Source: Boesenbergia rotunda (taxonomy: Eukaryota; Streptophyta; Magnoliopsida; Zingiberales; Zingiberaceae). From it: 64,000 nucleotides of DNA. Where the stretch lies: positions 1 through 64,000 of the forward strand of contig JAGFNQ010006428.1 in NCBI GenBank assembly GCA_024364735.1, in the 5' to 3' direction. Within the stretch, counting starts at the first letter, position 1. The number at the start of each line of letters is the position of its first letter. A program made the position numbers and the translations under genes. This document shows, one piece after another, positions 1 through 12,237 of the stretch. The notes under the pieces are model-generated. The model made no database searches. It worked only from the letters and a program-made list of their open reading frames with translations, and was not told the origin of the DNA.

Positions 1-2302
1 ACACATCCTTAGTTCTTCTTAAGTACTTAAGGATTGTCTTGACAGCCGCCCAATGATCCATTCCTGGATCCGACTGGTATCTGCTTGTGACGCTCAAAGC
101 ATACGATACATCGGGCCTAGTACATAACATAGCATACATGATAGATCCTATTGCGGATGCATAGGGAATCTTATTCATGCAAATCCTCTCGTCTTCTGTG
201 CGCGGACACATAGACTTTGAAAGGTTGATCCCATGCCTGATGGGAAGGTAACCTTTCTTGGATTTCGACATGCTAAACCTTTTTAGCACTCGGTCTATAT
301 ATGTAGACTGCGAAAGACCAAGAAACCGTTTTGATCTATCTCTATAGATTCTAATCCCAAGGATATAGGTTGCTTCTCCCAGGTCTTTCATGGAGAAAGT
401 TTTGGACAACCAAATTTTAACTGTCTGTAAGACTGATATATCGTTTCCTATAAGTAATATGTCATCGACATATAGCACTAGGAATACGACTGCACTCCCA
501 CTAACCTTCTTGTACACACAAGGTTCGTCAGGATTTTGTGAGAAATCAAACTCTTTGATTGTCTCATCAAAATGGATGTTCCAGCTCCTAGATGCTTGCT
601 TCAATCCATATATGGATCGTCGAAGCTTGCATACTTTGGTTTTATCAACCGATGTGAAACCATCAGGTTGTATCATGTATACATCCTCAAGCAGGTTTCC
701 ATTAAGGAAAGCTATTTTTCACATCCATTTGCCATATCTCATAATCATAATGAGCTGCTATGGCTAGGAGCATCCGAATGGATTTAAGCATAGCTACTGG
801 CGAATAGGTTTCGTCATAATCAATTCCTTGTTTTTGACGATATCCTTTTGCCACTAATCTAGCCTTAAAGGTAACTACATTACCTTCCATGTCGGTTTTC
901 TTCTTGAAAACCCACTTGCACCCTATGGGTTTAATCCCTTCAGGTGGGTTAACCAAGTCCCATACTTGATTTTCGTACATGGAATCCATTTCTGACTTCA
1001 TGGCCTCAAGCCATTTGTCCCTTTCTGAACTTTTCAGAACATCTTCATAACTGATAGGTTCATCATCACTTATGAGTAACACGTCGTTCGATTCACTTAC
1101 GAGAAATCCGTATCTCTCTGGAATATTGCGTGTCCTATCAGACCTACGAAGAGGTGGTGTTGTTTTAGGTTCAACTGATAGCTCATCACTATGAGTTATC
1201 GGTTGTGGGTCTAGACTAGGTGTCTTTGTAATGTCTATTGGAGTTTCTTGAACTTCATCAAGTTCAATGCCACTCCCACTGTTTTCTTGTAAAAGAAATT
1301 CTTTTTCTAGAAATACAGCATGCCTTGAAACAAACACCTTTTGCTCCAAGGGATGATAGAATTGGTAACCCTTCGTTTCCTTAGGGTATCCAATAAATAG
1401 ACATTTATCAGACTTAGCATCCAATTTGTCTGATACAATCCGCTTCACATAAGCAGGACAACCCCATATCTTAAGGTGAGTTAAGTGAGGTTTCTTACTA
1501 TTCCAAATCTCATATGGAGTAGTAGAGACTACCTTGGTCGGGACTCTGTTTAACAAGTAAACAGCTGTCTTAAGTGCATAACCCCAAAAGGATTTTGGAA
1601 GAGTTGCATGATTCATCATAGACCTAACCATGTCCATCAAGGTTCGGTTGCGCCTCTCAGATACACCATTATGCTGTGGTGTATATGGCGGAGTCCATTG
1701 GGACAATATCCCATTGTCCCTAAGATAATCTTGAAACTCTTGACTTAAGTATTCACCACCCCGATCGGATCGAAGTATTTTAATACTTTTGCCAAGCTGT
1801 TTCTCTACTTCATTTCTGAACTCTTTGAATTTCTCAAAGGCTTCAGATTTGTGTTTCATCAAGAACACATAACCGAATCGTGAGTGATCATCGATAAAGG
1901 TAATGAAGTAGCTATAGCCTCCTTGTGCAAGAGTTGACATTGGTCCACATACATCAGTATGTATTAGACCAAGCAATTCTCCCACTGGATTACCTTTTCC
2001 GGAAAAGGGTAATTTGGTCATCTTGCCTTTTAAGCATGATTCGCATGTTTCAAATGAACCGGGTTCAAATGATTCCAAAATTCCACATCGGTGTAATTCG
2101 GTCATGCGTTTCTTACTTATATGGCCAAGATGGCAATGCCAAGTGTAGGAGTCTATTCGATTATCTATTCGAGTACGTTTGTTGCTAACTTCGATATTGA
2201 AAACGTCACTGGATAAATCTAACGTGTAGATGCCATTGCACAAAGTTCCATTCCCATAAAGAACGCCATTTAAAGTTATGTAACAACAATTGTTACTAAA
2301 AG
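1..2302 (-). pseudogene. Element A pol: GAG-preintegrase, integrase, reverse transcriptase, RNase H start
   Basis: This encodes the enzymes that copy and insert the element. Reading leftward, the GAG-preintegrase motif (WHCHLGHISKKRM, then CESCLKGKM) is near 2020-2150. The integrase core is near 1615-1975 and shows HTDVCGP, SDRGGEY and NGVSERRNR, so all three acidic residues are visible. RT begins near 1000 (GCKWVFKKK), and its catalytic YVDD is at 461-472. A one-base insertion in an A run near 714 breaks the frame inside RT. The frame to the right is broken by a one-base loss near 2313. H carries the homologous segment without these two lesions. The gene continues past base 1. Confidence 0.92.
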
Positions 2303-3409
2303 TTAAATGATAACCTTTTCATTCAAACATGAAATAGATACAATGTTCTTTATTAACGAGGGAACGAAATAACAATTATCCAATTCTAAGACACGTCCAG
2401 TGGGGAGCTTTAGCAAATATGTTCCGATGGCAACAGCAGCAATCTTTGCTCCATTCCCAACTCGCAAATCTGCTTCTCCTTTGACGAGTCTTCTTCTATT
2501 CCTTAGCCCCTGTATGTCATTACATATATGTGAGCTACACCCAGTATCAAGTACCCAGGTATTTGAGGAAATAGAGTGACATTCAATAACGAAGATACCT
2601 GAAGAGGATGGGGCATCGGATGCCTTCTTCTTCAAGGACTCAAGATAAACCTTGCAGTTTCTTCGCCAGTGACCCTCCTTGCCACAATGATGGCAAGTTC
2701 CTTTTGGTTTCTTTTCAGTCTTTTTGGCCTTTTTCTTCTTCCCTTTATTCTGTTCTTTGGCCTTCCTCTTAGAACCTTTCTTCGAGGAACCAACTAACAG
2801 TACCGCCTTTTGATCCGGCTTTACAGAAGGCTCCACAGTCTTCAGCAGGTTGAGCAACTCAGGAATGGTGGTCTCTAGTTTGTTCATCCGATAGTTCATC
2901 ACAAATTGTGAATAACTCTTGGGCAAACAACTCAGAATTAAGTCAATACTTAGTTCATGATCCATTGCAAAACCGAGTGCGCTCAGTCGCTCAATGTACC
3001 CCAACATCTTTAACACAAACTGCGAGGCAGAAGTGCCTTCCTGCATCTTAGTGGTGAAGAGGAGTCTGGAGACTTCGAACCTTTCGAATCTCGCCTGCTC
3101 TTCAAACAACTCATGAAGATGGAAGATGATGGTATAAGCATCCATATGCTCATGCTGCTTTTGCAGCTCAGGTACCATAGAGGCTAGCATGATGCAACTT
3201 GCAAGTTCAGAATCGGTCACATGTTTCTAATAGGCCAACAATTGGTCTGGAGTTGCATTCTCTGGAGGATCGGTGGGAAGTTGATCTTCAAGGACATAAG
3301 CAAGCTTCTCCGCCTTGAGGACTATCCTTAGGTTTCAAAGCCAGCCCATGAAGTTTGGCCCAGTCAGTTTATTGGTGTCCAAAATGGAACGCAAGTTTAG
3401 AGAAGACAT
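2303..3409 (-). pseudogene. Element A gag and protease
   Basis: This is capsid/nucleocapsid protein followed by aspartic protease. The start codon is at 3407-3409 (MSSLNLRS), as in element H. A CCHC knuckle (CHHCGKEGHWRRNC) lies at 2654-2695 after a lysine-rich stretch. The protease motif LDTGCSSH is near 2531-2558. Two in-frame stops interrupt the N-terminal part: one near 3330, where H has an arginine codon (CGA to TGA), and one near 3228, where H has CAG. A one-base deletion near 2313 ends the frame after the protease. The family assignment is secure, and the copy is plainly inactive. Confidence 0.92.
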
Positions 3410-4502
3410 GATCGAGTGATTAACCTAGAAATACAAATTAAGCTTATGTGAGAAGAATGATTAAAGAATGTATCATCATACATAAATTAAATCCTATTTA
3501 TTTTACGAATTGAGTCACCCTTATTATCAATTCGGGAGATCGTAGGAACATCTCCAAATAGGTTGATATCCAACCATAGATAAGAACAACCATGACTGTG
3601 GCCATCAAGTTTTTCTTAGCTATGAAGGTAGGTAATTATACCGATTACACATCACATATATGTAACTATCACTTTATGCTATCAACTAATTGAATGTTTG
3701 CATAAATCATTGGGTTGTTAACTCATTAACAAGTATGCAACATTATACATAGCACCCAACTGCACCTCTCTTCGCATCGACCTTGGTTGTGGCACAACAA
3801 ATCGATGCTCCAAGCTTAAGGCTGACCCATTAATCAAGAAATAGTTTTAATATGGTTGGAGCTCATTCAACCGTTTAGTTAGGCTTGGATGTGTCCAACA
3901 ACCAAAACTAAGGATTGACCTCTGACTCCAACTATATTATTCATAAACTAATTCCATGGTTTGAACATGTTGAGGTTCAAGCCGGGCATGGATGTGTCCA
4001 TCAACCCAAACGAGAAACAAAACTCCGGTTCTAACCATATTAATGGAAGGTGTTGGCCTTAATATTTTGTAAGGGGTTTTGGGTCTCATCTTTTCTAAGC
4101 ACATTCATGACATATAATTATGTCATGACTAACGATTTCCTTAATAAAGTATGTATGTGACTTAATTTATCAAGTCTCATGAATTGAATTAGGAACCGGA
4201 TTTCCTAATTGTAATTTCATACTTTATTAAAGGAATTGTTTTGGGAAACAATTTCCTAAATTGTCATAATCAATTTCAGAAATAATATGTTTAAGACTTT
4301 GATTTCTCTAAATCAAATCTTATTAAATTAAGAGACAATTCCCTTAATTCAACGACATATTATTTTCATGAAAATCTCAATTAAGAAAACTCTATAGGAA
4401 ATCATTTCCTAATTAATTTTGGAGACAACAATATGTAAGAGCATCACCTCTTAAACATATTTTATTCATGGATTTAATTAATTACAACGAATTATTTTCT
4501 AA

Positions 4503-4672
4503 GGGTGGTTCCCCGAGGCTCAGATACCCAAAGAAAAGTAATTTGTTGTAAATCCAATTGGACGGCTCCCCGAGGCTCAATCCAAATCAAACATGACAAT
4601 TTCAATTAAAATTGGGAAATTAAATTACAACAACTAACTTTAAATTGGACGGCTCCCCGAGGCTCAATCCAA
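4503..4672 (-). repeat. Three hairpin units with core GCCTCGGGG in A leader
   Basis: On the plus strand the core GGCTCCCCGAGGCTCA appears at about 4563-4578 and 4650-4665, with a variant near 4508-4523. The two full units are flanked by TTGGA (4558-4562; 4645-4649) and TCCAA (4581-4585; 4668-4672), which can pair. The left unit has only a GGGT/ACCC pairing (4503-4506 with 4526-4529). Equivalent units occur at the same place in element H with different stem sequences. Confidence 0.8.
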
Positions 4673-5105
4673 AATAAAGAATTTTGTTGTCAATTTAAAA
4701 ACCAATTCAAATTTAATTGTCAATTAACTGTCCATGAATTTGTCTAGACTTTCTTAAAAGAAAGTGCCCAAAATTGCGAGATTTCATAAATAGGTTTTCA
4801 GAATAATTGTAAGTTTCTGGTACAAAGAAAACTTACATATTTCCAAAGTTGGAAAATTTCTAAATAGAAAATTTCCAAGATTGGAAAGTTTCCAAAGATG
4901 GGAAGTTTTCACAATTATTATAAAATTTCAGAAACTAGGAAATTTCAAACGTTTGCGAAATTTCATGAGGATTTCCAAACTTTGAAATTCCTAAATCTAA
5001 AATTTATTATAATTGGAAAGTTTCCATAATTGAAAATTTTTCCAAAATTGAGATCATGACAATGTTTTCCGCAAAACAATTTTATGATTATGTCGAACAC
5101 TAACC

Positions 5106-5118
5106 GGCTATGATACCA
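5106..5118 (-). other. Element A primer binding site
   Basis: Read on the minus strand this is TGGTATCATAGCC, one base off the usual initiator-Met tRNA complement (TGGTATCAGAGCC). It lies one base inside the 5' LTR. Confidence 0.9.
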
Positions 5119-5119
5119 C

Positions 5120-7383
5120 TGTTGGGACCGGGTGCATGTTGACAAGGATACGGGTTCGTAAAAGTTTTAAATTTTTACGTGCAGCGGAAGAATTAGCATA
5201 AAATAATTTCCTAAATTATTTTAACAACGTATCTAGCATGCAACCTTATGGTGTATGGACATGATCATAAAATAAAACATTGCGGAAAAGTAAACTAATT
5301 TACTTTATACCTTTCGTAACTCGAAGAAAAGGGACGAGATCCAACCGTAGCGTCCCTTGGAAGCTCCGCCTCTATTCGCGTCCACGCCGAGTTCTCTTCG
5401 GGATGACTTCGCAAAGTCACGAGTTTGGTGCCGACGAGAACTACTAGATTCTCTAAAGGCACAACTTAGAAGATCAGAGATAAGATAGGAAACTAACCAC
5501 CAAGAAACGGAATCCCTATTCCGAGAAGAAAGGAGTTGCGATCCGCTTCTTCTTCTTCTTCTTCGGCTTCTCCTTCTTCTTGATGGCTCACGGCAACTTG
5601 AAGTTGGAGGTGCGCCGGCCCTAGGATGCCCTAAGGGGCGCCGGCCCTAAGGGGAAGGAGGGAGGAGGGGAAGAGAATAGAAGAGAGAGAGGGAGAGGTT
5701 AGCTCAATATCAATTGATTAGGAATTAAAGGCTTCCCTTTGGTTCCTTATATAGTTGCTTCTCCCTTGCCTAGTCTCCTCTTAACGGAATTAACGGAATT
5801 AGTTATAAGAATTTTATCTTATAAAATTTCTTATGACTTATTCCGTTATGCCTTGTTTTATTATAACTAATTTATAATAAAACAAATTCTTCTCTCCTTT
5901 AAATTATGGAATAAATTTTATAAGAAATTTATAAACTTTCTTATTATGGAAAAATCAATTCATAATTGATTTTATAAAATTAAAATAAACCAATTCGTGG
6001 ATTATTTTAACTTCCATAAAAGAACAAATTTCTATAAATTTATTAATATAAATTTCTTTATACAAATTTATTTATCCATAATTTATAAAATAAATCGTGC
6101 TAGATCTCTTTTATTAATTAAACCAAATAAAATGGTTTTCTCCCTTTAATGTGGCCGGCCAAACCAAAGAGGGTGGGCACCCTCTTTGGCCGACCACTTC
6201 AAGCCCCACCAATCGCGAATTAAACTCATTTAATTTGCTCAACAAGCCTTCAAAAGACCTAGCCAATTTTAGCTTTCATTGTGCCTCTGATTAACTCAGA
6301 TTCGACTTATTTCTCTTTATTGGAAAATCCAATTTTCAACTCATTTTAAATCCCTCGGATTACTCATAGTGCATGTGACTAAATAGGCTTTCGATTTATG
6401 TTGGCCGTCTATAATCAACCAATTATAGAACGATCATGAGTGGCACCTAGTAGTACATCATGATCCCCAATTAATCGAATGATCAACGGTTTGACCTCAG
6501 AAGAAATTATTCTAAAACCCTTCAGCAGCTCTAATAAATCGTGCCCCATTCCTTTCACCATCTTATACCCACTTGGTTCAGGACATGGTCTATGTGTGTC
6601 AGTCCCCACTAGGCTGACTACGTCACACCTAGCCCAAGTAGTGTCTTTCTCATCCTTTGGATTTCTAATTACTCTCATGTATTTAAGAGACTCGCACTCT
6701 AAACATGATATGCTCTGGCCAGAGGCTTTGAGTAACAATCCCACGATAGGCCTGGGTATACATCTCCTCGCAAGGAGTGGTGAATCCTTTATAGGCTACT
6801 CAAACATCTTCGGGCACTTCGGCTTATACCCAATCATCTTGGGTCCACACCTGCTTGGAGATGCTTGCTTAAGATGTTAAAGTATAAGTCTCCATGACCA
6901 AGATGACTTGAACACTGCAAGTTAAAGGAACATCGCACTTAAGCTGCAGTAATAACTTCAGTGATATATCTATATAGATTACCATATGAAGTTTTACAGC
7001 TAGTCACTCCAATGAACTAGTTCGCTTAATTAGCATCCATGTTTATCTCCGGACATCCCAATGTCACCAGCCAGTGAGAATCAGCTGATTAGAGAATAAC
7101 CCATGCTAGTCTCAACAGAATTGATAGTGTCCGTATTTATCAATTCATCGACTAGGGATATTTTCAATACTTCACAATTGCACATTAGAGATAATCACTA
7201 GTTATGATCCCATCACAAATTCTCTTATGCTGTGAGTTGTATTGCGGACATTCAGTAGATGAGTTTAAGATCCCAATCAAATACACAAAACATGTATACT
7301 CAAATAGTGAATTATCATTTATTAATATAAATGTTTACATCATAAGGCGATTGCCTTAGGACAATTCTCTCATATTACTAACA
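5120..7383 (-). repeat. Element A 5' LTR (2264 bp)
   Basis: The minus-strand ends are TGTTAGTAA...CCCAACA. A TATA-like CTATATAAGG is at 5745-5754 (minus). Downstream of it, in the expected transcript, GCGCCGGCCCT occurs at 5612-5622 and 5638-5648. Microsatellite-like CTT repeats are at about 5544-5580. The sequence matches solo LTR K over its length and matches the LTRs of H in the first kilobase and the last part only. A 109-codon open frame at 6415-6744 is also present in K, but it has no recognisable domain and I do not call it a gene. Confidence 0.92.
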
Positions 7384-8237
7384 GAGACAAGCTGGAGGCT
7401 TGTGTGCACCCGAGGGACCTTGGTGGAGCAGGGACGATAAGCTGATGGGCGCGGACTTTGAGGCATGCGTGAAGGATGGCATGAAGGCAAGCTGGAGGCT
7501 TGCGTGCATCCGAGGGACGGGAGCCAGAAGATGAAGAGGGCGCGAATGCAATAGTCGAGGCTGTGGATGAGGAGTCGGTCGAGTAGTGAGGGTACGAGTG
7601 CAGTGTGATTGTACTCGAGAAATCCTAGGGTTTGAGTGCGGAGTGGAATGTACTCAGGAAGGGTAACCTTAGGTGGATGAGTAGACCAGTCGACTGGCCT
7701 AGGGGGCAGTCGACTAATGGTACTCACAGAAAGGTCTCAGCTCTAGGACCAGTCGATTGCCCTAGGGGCAGTCGACTGGTAGGTGGCTTGTGCGTTGGCT
7801 AAGAATTCGAACGTTGGGTGCAACGGTCGAATTTCAGTGGCACTAGTCGACTGCCCTGGGGGCAGTCGACTGGTAGCGAGGGTTTCAGCCCGAGTCCTAT
7901 TTAAAGAGGACTTTGTGGTGGCTGAGATTCTTGACAAATCTTGTCTTGGTTAAAGGCAAGATAGTAGTCTTTGTGCTCAGAGGTCTACTTGGTATTGTGG
8001 CGAGGTTTTTCCACCCACAAGGAGCGACGAGGGCTAGCAGAAGGTTATCCGGGGAGTGATCCACCGATGGATTCTTGGATTAGTCACCCGTTCGGGGTGG
8101 ATACCAAGTAAAATAGATTTGTTAGCGTTGCTTTTTTTGTTTATTATTGTTTTCGCTGTGCAACTAACAACGCAGGTACAAGAAAGATCCGAAAATCGCT
8201 ATTCACCCCCCCTCTAGCGGACACAATCGATCCATCA
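7384..8237 (+). repeat. Element B 5' LTR, left end removed by element A insertion
   Basis: It corresponds to about 12417-13248 of the 3' LTR. It holds three GTCGAC palindromes, a TATA-like CTATTTAAAG at 7897-7906 and the conserved C-rich ending TTCACCCCCCCTCTA before CCATCA. Confidence 0.9.
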
Positions 8238-8239
8238 GT

Positions 8240-8251
8240 TGGTATCAGAGC
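8240..8251 (+). other. Element B primer binding site
   Basis: TGGTATCAGAGC is a perfect initiator-Met tRNA complement, two bases after the LTR end. Confidence 0.92.
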
Positions 8252-8309
8252 GAAGGACCGCTCTTGATCGGACTAACCGTCGAAGGAGCACACGCTAGAG
8301 GAAGAAATC

Positions 8310-9128
8310 ATGGAAGACAAATTCGGGGAAGACATCTACACTCCACCGCCCTACGATCATGAAGACTTCGACTTTTGGAGGGCAAGGATCGAAATTTGGT
8401 TTGGAATGGAGTGGGAGTGTAGAATGATACTTGAAGAGCCCTTCGAAGTTCCAAAGGATAAGCATGGAAAGAAGCTTCGTCCTAGATATTGGAATCAAGA
8501 GAAACAAGATCAAGCAAGAGCAAATAAGAAGGTAATTGATGTGTTAATCAATATGTTGCCTACTAATGTGTTAAATGGTGTAGGGGAATATCAAAATGCA
8601 TATGAATTGTGGAGCAAGTTGAAAGAAATTCATAAGAGCCCTACACAAGTTCAAATAGTCAATGAAGACCAAGAGAAGGAAGAAGTATCAACCTCCTCAA
8701 GAGAAGAAGAGGAAGAGGTCACCACCTCAAGGATTGAGGGGGAGGAGAGATCCACTTCCATGCCACAACAAGAGGAAGCATCTACCTCATCGAAGGTTGA
8801 AGAAGAAGTCAACCTAGTCTCTACCTCCACCAAAGTAAGGAAAAAGGAACACATTGTATGCTTTGGATGCAATGAAAAGGGGCACTACAAGGACAAGTGC
8901 CCGAATGGTAAAAAGGAGGTAAAATCTAAACCAATCTCAATTCAATTAAATTCTAACATGAAGTGTAGGATTGGAGGAGCCCAAGAAAGGAAAAAGAAGA
9001 TCAGATGTTTCACATGTGGAGAATTGGGGCACTATCACACCAAGTGTCCAAGGAAGAAAGAGCTCATGAAAATGGTACACTTGAGGAGATGGGGGAAAGA
9101 AGAAAGGAGGAAGCAAAGATCACAATAA
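8310..9128 (+). CDS. Element B Gag, N-terminal and nucleocapsid part
   Basis: A 272-residue structural protein. The N-terminal half (residues 1-110) has the tryptophan-rich start (DFDFWRARIEIWFGMEWE) and the AYELWSKLKEIHK helix typical of copia Gag (UBN2 family). Residues about 120-175 are a Glu/Ser/Thr-rich linker. Two zinc knuckles follow: CFGCNEKGHYKDKC and CFTCGELGHYHTKC. The start is the first ATG after the primer site, matching element I. In I the equivalent frame continues into a coiled-coil tail. Here a stop at 9126-9128 and a shift of frame separate that tail (9200-9892), so B may make a shortened Gag or be decayed. Confidence 0.82.
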   Translation: MEDKFGEDIYTPPPYDHEDFDFWRARIEIWFGMEWECRMILEEPFEVPKDKHGKKLRPRYWNQEKQDQARANKKVIDVLINMLPTNVLNGVGEYQNAYELWSKLKEIHKSPTQVQIVNEDQEKEEVSTSSREEEEEVTTSRIEGEERSTSMPQQEEASTSSKVEEEVNLVSTSTKVRKKEHIVCFGCNEKGHYKDKCPNGKKEVKSKPISIQLNSNMKCRIGGAQERKKKIRCFTCGELGHYHTKCPRKKELMKMVHLRRWGKEERRKQRSQ

Positions 9129-9199
9129 GGAGGGACTAAAGGGTAAGGGAGGTAATTCCTAACCCTTGGCTAAAAAGAAATTCAATTTCAAGTTCCTCT

Positions 9200-9892
9200 T
9201 TGAATTTTAAAAATCATGATAATTACCCATCTATGCATGCTAGAATACATGAAAATTGCTTACTTGTGCATAATCATGGTTTCAAATATAATGATAGGAC
9301 TAGCAGTAACAAGGTGGACCAAAAATCTAAGAAAAGCATGCATCATGAAAGACCTAGGACCTTTATATCTAAGGATCATGGCACTAATCCCAAGAAGGGA
9401 AGGAATGTGCTTAGAAAGGAGGGTAGGCCTAGGAATGTCCAAGGTGGACATATGAGTTCTAAGGTTAGAACTCTAGAAAGGGAAAATCAAGCCTTGAGGG
9501 CAAGGCTTGATACATTAGAGAAGACCCTAGAAAGATTCACGGTTGCATCTAACGGCTTAGACATAGTGTTGGGTAGCTTAAAACCCAACTATGATAGATC
9601 GGGTTTGGGCTACCGGTCTAAGACCTCCAAGGCCAATGAAAAAAAGTATGCTAGGGAAGCATATAATCATGGCAAAAAGGAGAAGACCAAAAATGGCAAG
9701 GGAATATCATTTGAGGGTAGAAAGAATGACTTAACCAAGGACAAGGTGTCCAATATTAAGAAGGTTCATTTTATAGGCCAAGAGTCACCGGGGGCACACC
9801 GGTGTGGTCTAGTATGGATTGAGCCACCTAGGGAGGTGGCTAGGACTCAGAGCTCAAGGGGGAGCTCTAGGAGTCTTTGGGGTCCATGGTAA
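9200..9892 (+). pseudogene. Element B Gag C-terminal tail, detached by stop and frameshift
   Basis: A 230-codon frame with no upstream promoter or own initiation context. It is basic, with heptad-like leucines at about residues 89-115 (LERENQALRARLDTLEKTL) predicting a coiled coil. Next comes GLDIVLGSLKPNYDRSGLGYRSK, which resembles the motif GLDMILGKQKSVLK of element D near 18038. It ends SSRGSSRSLWGPW, exactly as in element I. In I this is continuous with the knuckles, so here it is a broken-off Gag tail rather than a separate gene. Function of the tail is unknown. Confidence 0.78.
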
Positions 9893-12237
9893 ATGGATTT
9901 CAAAAGTTTCTCTCCTAGGATATTAGGTTAAATGTGCCAAATAGGGTTAGAAGACTTGGGTAAGTCTTAATCCTAGGTTTTGACACATTAAAAAGGGGAT
10001 TAAGGAGAAAAAGGTGAAAATGAGGTTATAATCATTAAATTTAAGGTTTAATGGGCAAATACCATATAATTGAGTGCTAAAAATATATCATGGCCAAATA
10101 TTAGAAGATATATCAAGGAAAGGCTACAATTAGGGCTTTTGGGATGATCTTAAATGATATATTTTAGAGAAAGTTGAGTTTCATATCAATCTTGGGATCG
10201 GAAGTACATTTGTTTGGAAACATATTTTTCCCAAGTAGACATTGGCCCCACAAATCTCCCCACGAAATTTTAGAATTTTTGGAGATTTGTGGAATTATTT
10301 AGGCATTACTGAATTTGGGCTGAAAAATCTGAAATTCAGGTATCAGTCGACTGCCCCAGGGGTAGTCGACTAGTCTCAGCTCAGAAACATTCTGTGAGTT
10401 TTGGGAGTCGACTGTCTGAGGGGCAGTCGACTAATCCAGTAGGGCTAGAGAGAAAAGGTATGTTGGATGATAAGATATGACCTTAAAGTTAAATCCTTGG
10501 TTATACTCTTTAAATAATGTCTTGCCTCATGATTTAATGGTGATCACATAAAATAAGGTTATGTGGATATCATGGAATTTAAGGAAAATTTGTGAGGGCT
10601 TCAAATTCAATAAATGATATCAAATGATAAATGCTTGATGAATGGAAAGGAAAGAATTGAGGATAATTCCATGTGTCGAATTATGATGGGTAGATTTGAC
10701 AAACACATGGAATTAGAGATACATTTGAAAATTGATACAAAATCTTTTGAGGAAATTAGGAGTTATACCAAAAGTCAAGCACATTTTTAGTTGTCATGAA
10801 ATCATATTTTTCTAGGATAGGGTATATCCTAGCAAATGTTCTTGCAAATCCTTTAGATTGTTTTTGGTCTTTGTTGAGTTCTTTTTGGCACTACGGATAA
10901 GGTTGCTTGGGGAAATCCTTAAAGGTGTCCAAGGGAGAAGAACTTGGAAGTTGAGTTGGGTATAACTCAACTTGGTGTTAGGGTGTTAAGTTGGGTAGAA
11001 CTTCACCGAGGTAAAGTGAAAAATGGGAGAAGGCATAGGTTAAGGGGGAGGTTGCCTCCTTGGTTGCCTTAATTATCATAGAAAATTTTGGGATATATGG
11101 TGAATAGATCTTAGGAGGGTTCCTCCTAGAGGTATAGATGGACCATAGGATGCGCCAAAAGAATTGGAGACAGACATGAGTCTCAATTCTTGGGTTTTAG
11201 CACGGTATCTTTGAGTTTCATGCGTGGAAATATGACATTGGGGTCATATAGCATGAAGGTTGGTTTTTGATGTGCAATTGCCATATAAATCAATGCTAGG
11301 GATGCATTGTCAATTGGTATGGGCAGAGACATTAAGGGGAAAACCAAAACTAGGACTTTTGGTTAAGGTTTGAGTGAACCTTTTTGCTAGTTTTGAGTTT
11401 TTGTGTCAAACTTGGGAATGGTGATAGATACATTTTGGAATGTATTTTTTCCAAGTAGGTATAGGTACCACAATTGTCTCCACAAAGTTTAGGAATTTTT
11501 GGAGATTTATGGAATTTCTGACGCATTTCTGAATTTCGTCAAAAAGGCTAAAATTTTAATTTTCAGAGTATCAGTCGATTGCCCTGAGGGGCAGTTGACT
11601 GGTCAAGCCTGAATTTTGTATCAGCAGTTGGGTATGTGTCCAAATGATGAAAAACAAGTGTATGGGGGGCTAGTACACATTGTTTATAATCATTGGGGAT
11701 TGAAAGAACCAATAATTGGGATATTATTGAGTTCTTTTTGATATTAGGCAAAGGGGAAGAAGTGTTGGATTTAAGTTGGGAAACCAAACACTCCTTTGCT
11801 AGAAACCCTAGGTTTAGACGGAGCTAAGATTAAGGGGGAGCATGGTTGCTCCATTCTTGGCGTAAGGGGAACCTTGGAAAGGTTCTTAAAAAGCCTTTGT
11901 AAGTCCAATGAAGGGGGAGCTTTGGAGAAGCATTAAAAAGCCCATTTTGTGGAAAATTCCTAACTTTGGGAAGTTAGGTGTGGAAATTCCTAACTTGGAG
12001 AGTTAGGTGTGGGATGCCTTAGGATAGGATCCCGTTGTGGAAAATTCCTTACTTAGAGAGTTAGGTGTGGGATACCTTGGGATAGGATCCCGTTGTTGAA
12101 AATTCCTAACTTGGAGGGTTAGGTGTGAGATGTCTTGGGATAGGATCCATGTATGCATTGCATATGCATTTGTTTAGCATTATTTTTGCTATTCTATACT
12201 ATTTGTTTTCCCTAACTTAAATGTATTGCCAAACATC
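9893..12237 (+). other. Element B non-coding interior in place of pol
   Basis: 2.3 kb without pol homology or a long frame. It is homologous to the region 30643-32613 of element I (reverse orientation), so it belongs to the family. It carries three GTCGAC palindromes (10342-10374, 10405-10433, 11570-11603). Near 11940-12150 are three or four near-identical units reading AAATTCCTAACTTGG(A)GAGTTAGGTGTGG, each with its own AACTT/AAGTT-type pairing. Confidence 0.8.

Larger units (their letters stand above)
3410..5119 (-). other. Element A untranslated leader
   Basis: This is 1.7 kb between the primer site and gag, AT-rich and without a credible reading frame. It is homologous to the split leader of H (28849-29705 and 35370-36362), so the length and content are a family feature. 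It contains short repeats of GGAAA/TTTCC type near 4790-5050 and three hairpin units described separately. Confidence 0.85.
1..7383 (-). mobile_element. Element A: Ty1/copia retrotransposon, 3' part outside window
   Basis: The element reads on the minus strand. From right to left it has a full 5' LTR, an initiator-Met primer site, a 1.7-kb leader and a gag-pol frame that is still in reverse transcriptase/RNase H where the window begins. Domain order (Gag, CCHC knuckle, protease, integrase, RT) is that of Ty1/copia. The protein closely resembles element H at 36363-40285, and the LTR resembles solo LTR K. A inserted into the 5' LTR of element B: B sequence begins directly at 7384, and the same B sequence runs uninterrupted in its 3' LTR near 12417. 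The expected duplication partner of GAGAC (7384-7388) lies outside the window. Placement in a Tork-like lineage is tentative. Confidence 0.93.

Noticed and set aside
7686..7874. GTCGAC palindromes as terminal inverted repeats of small DNA transposons
   Set aside because: Each is a single 30-bp palindrome without an interior or flanking duplication.
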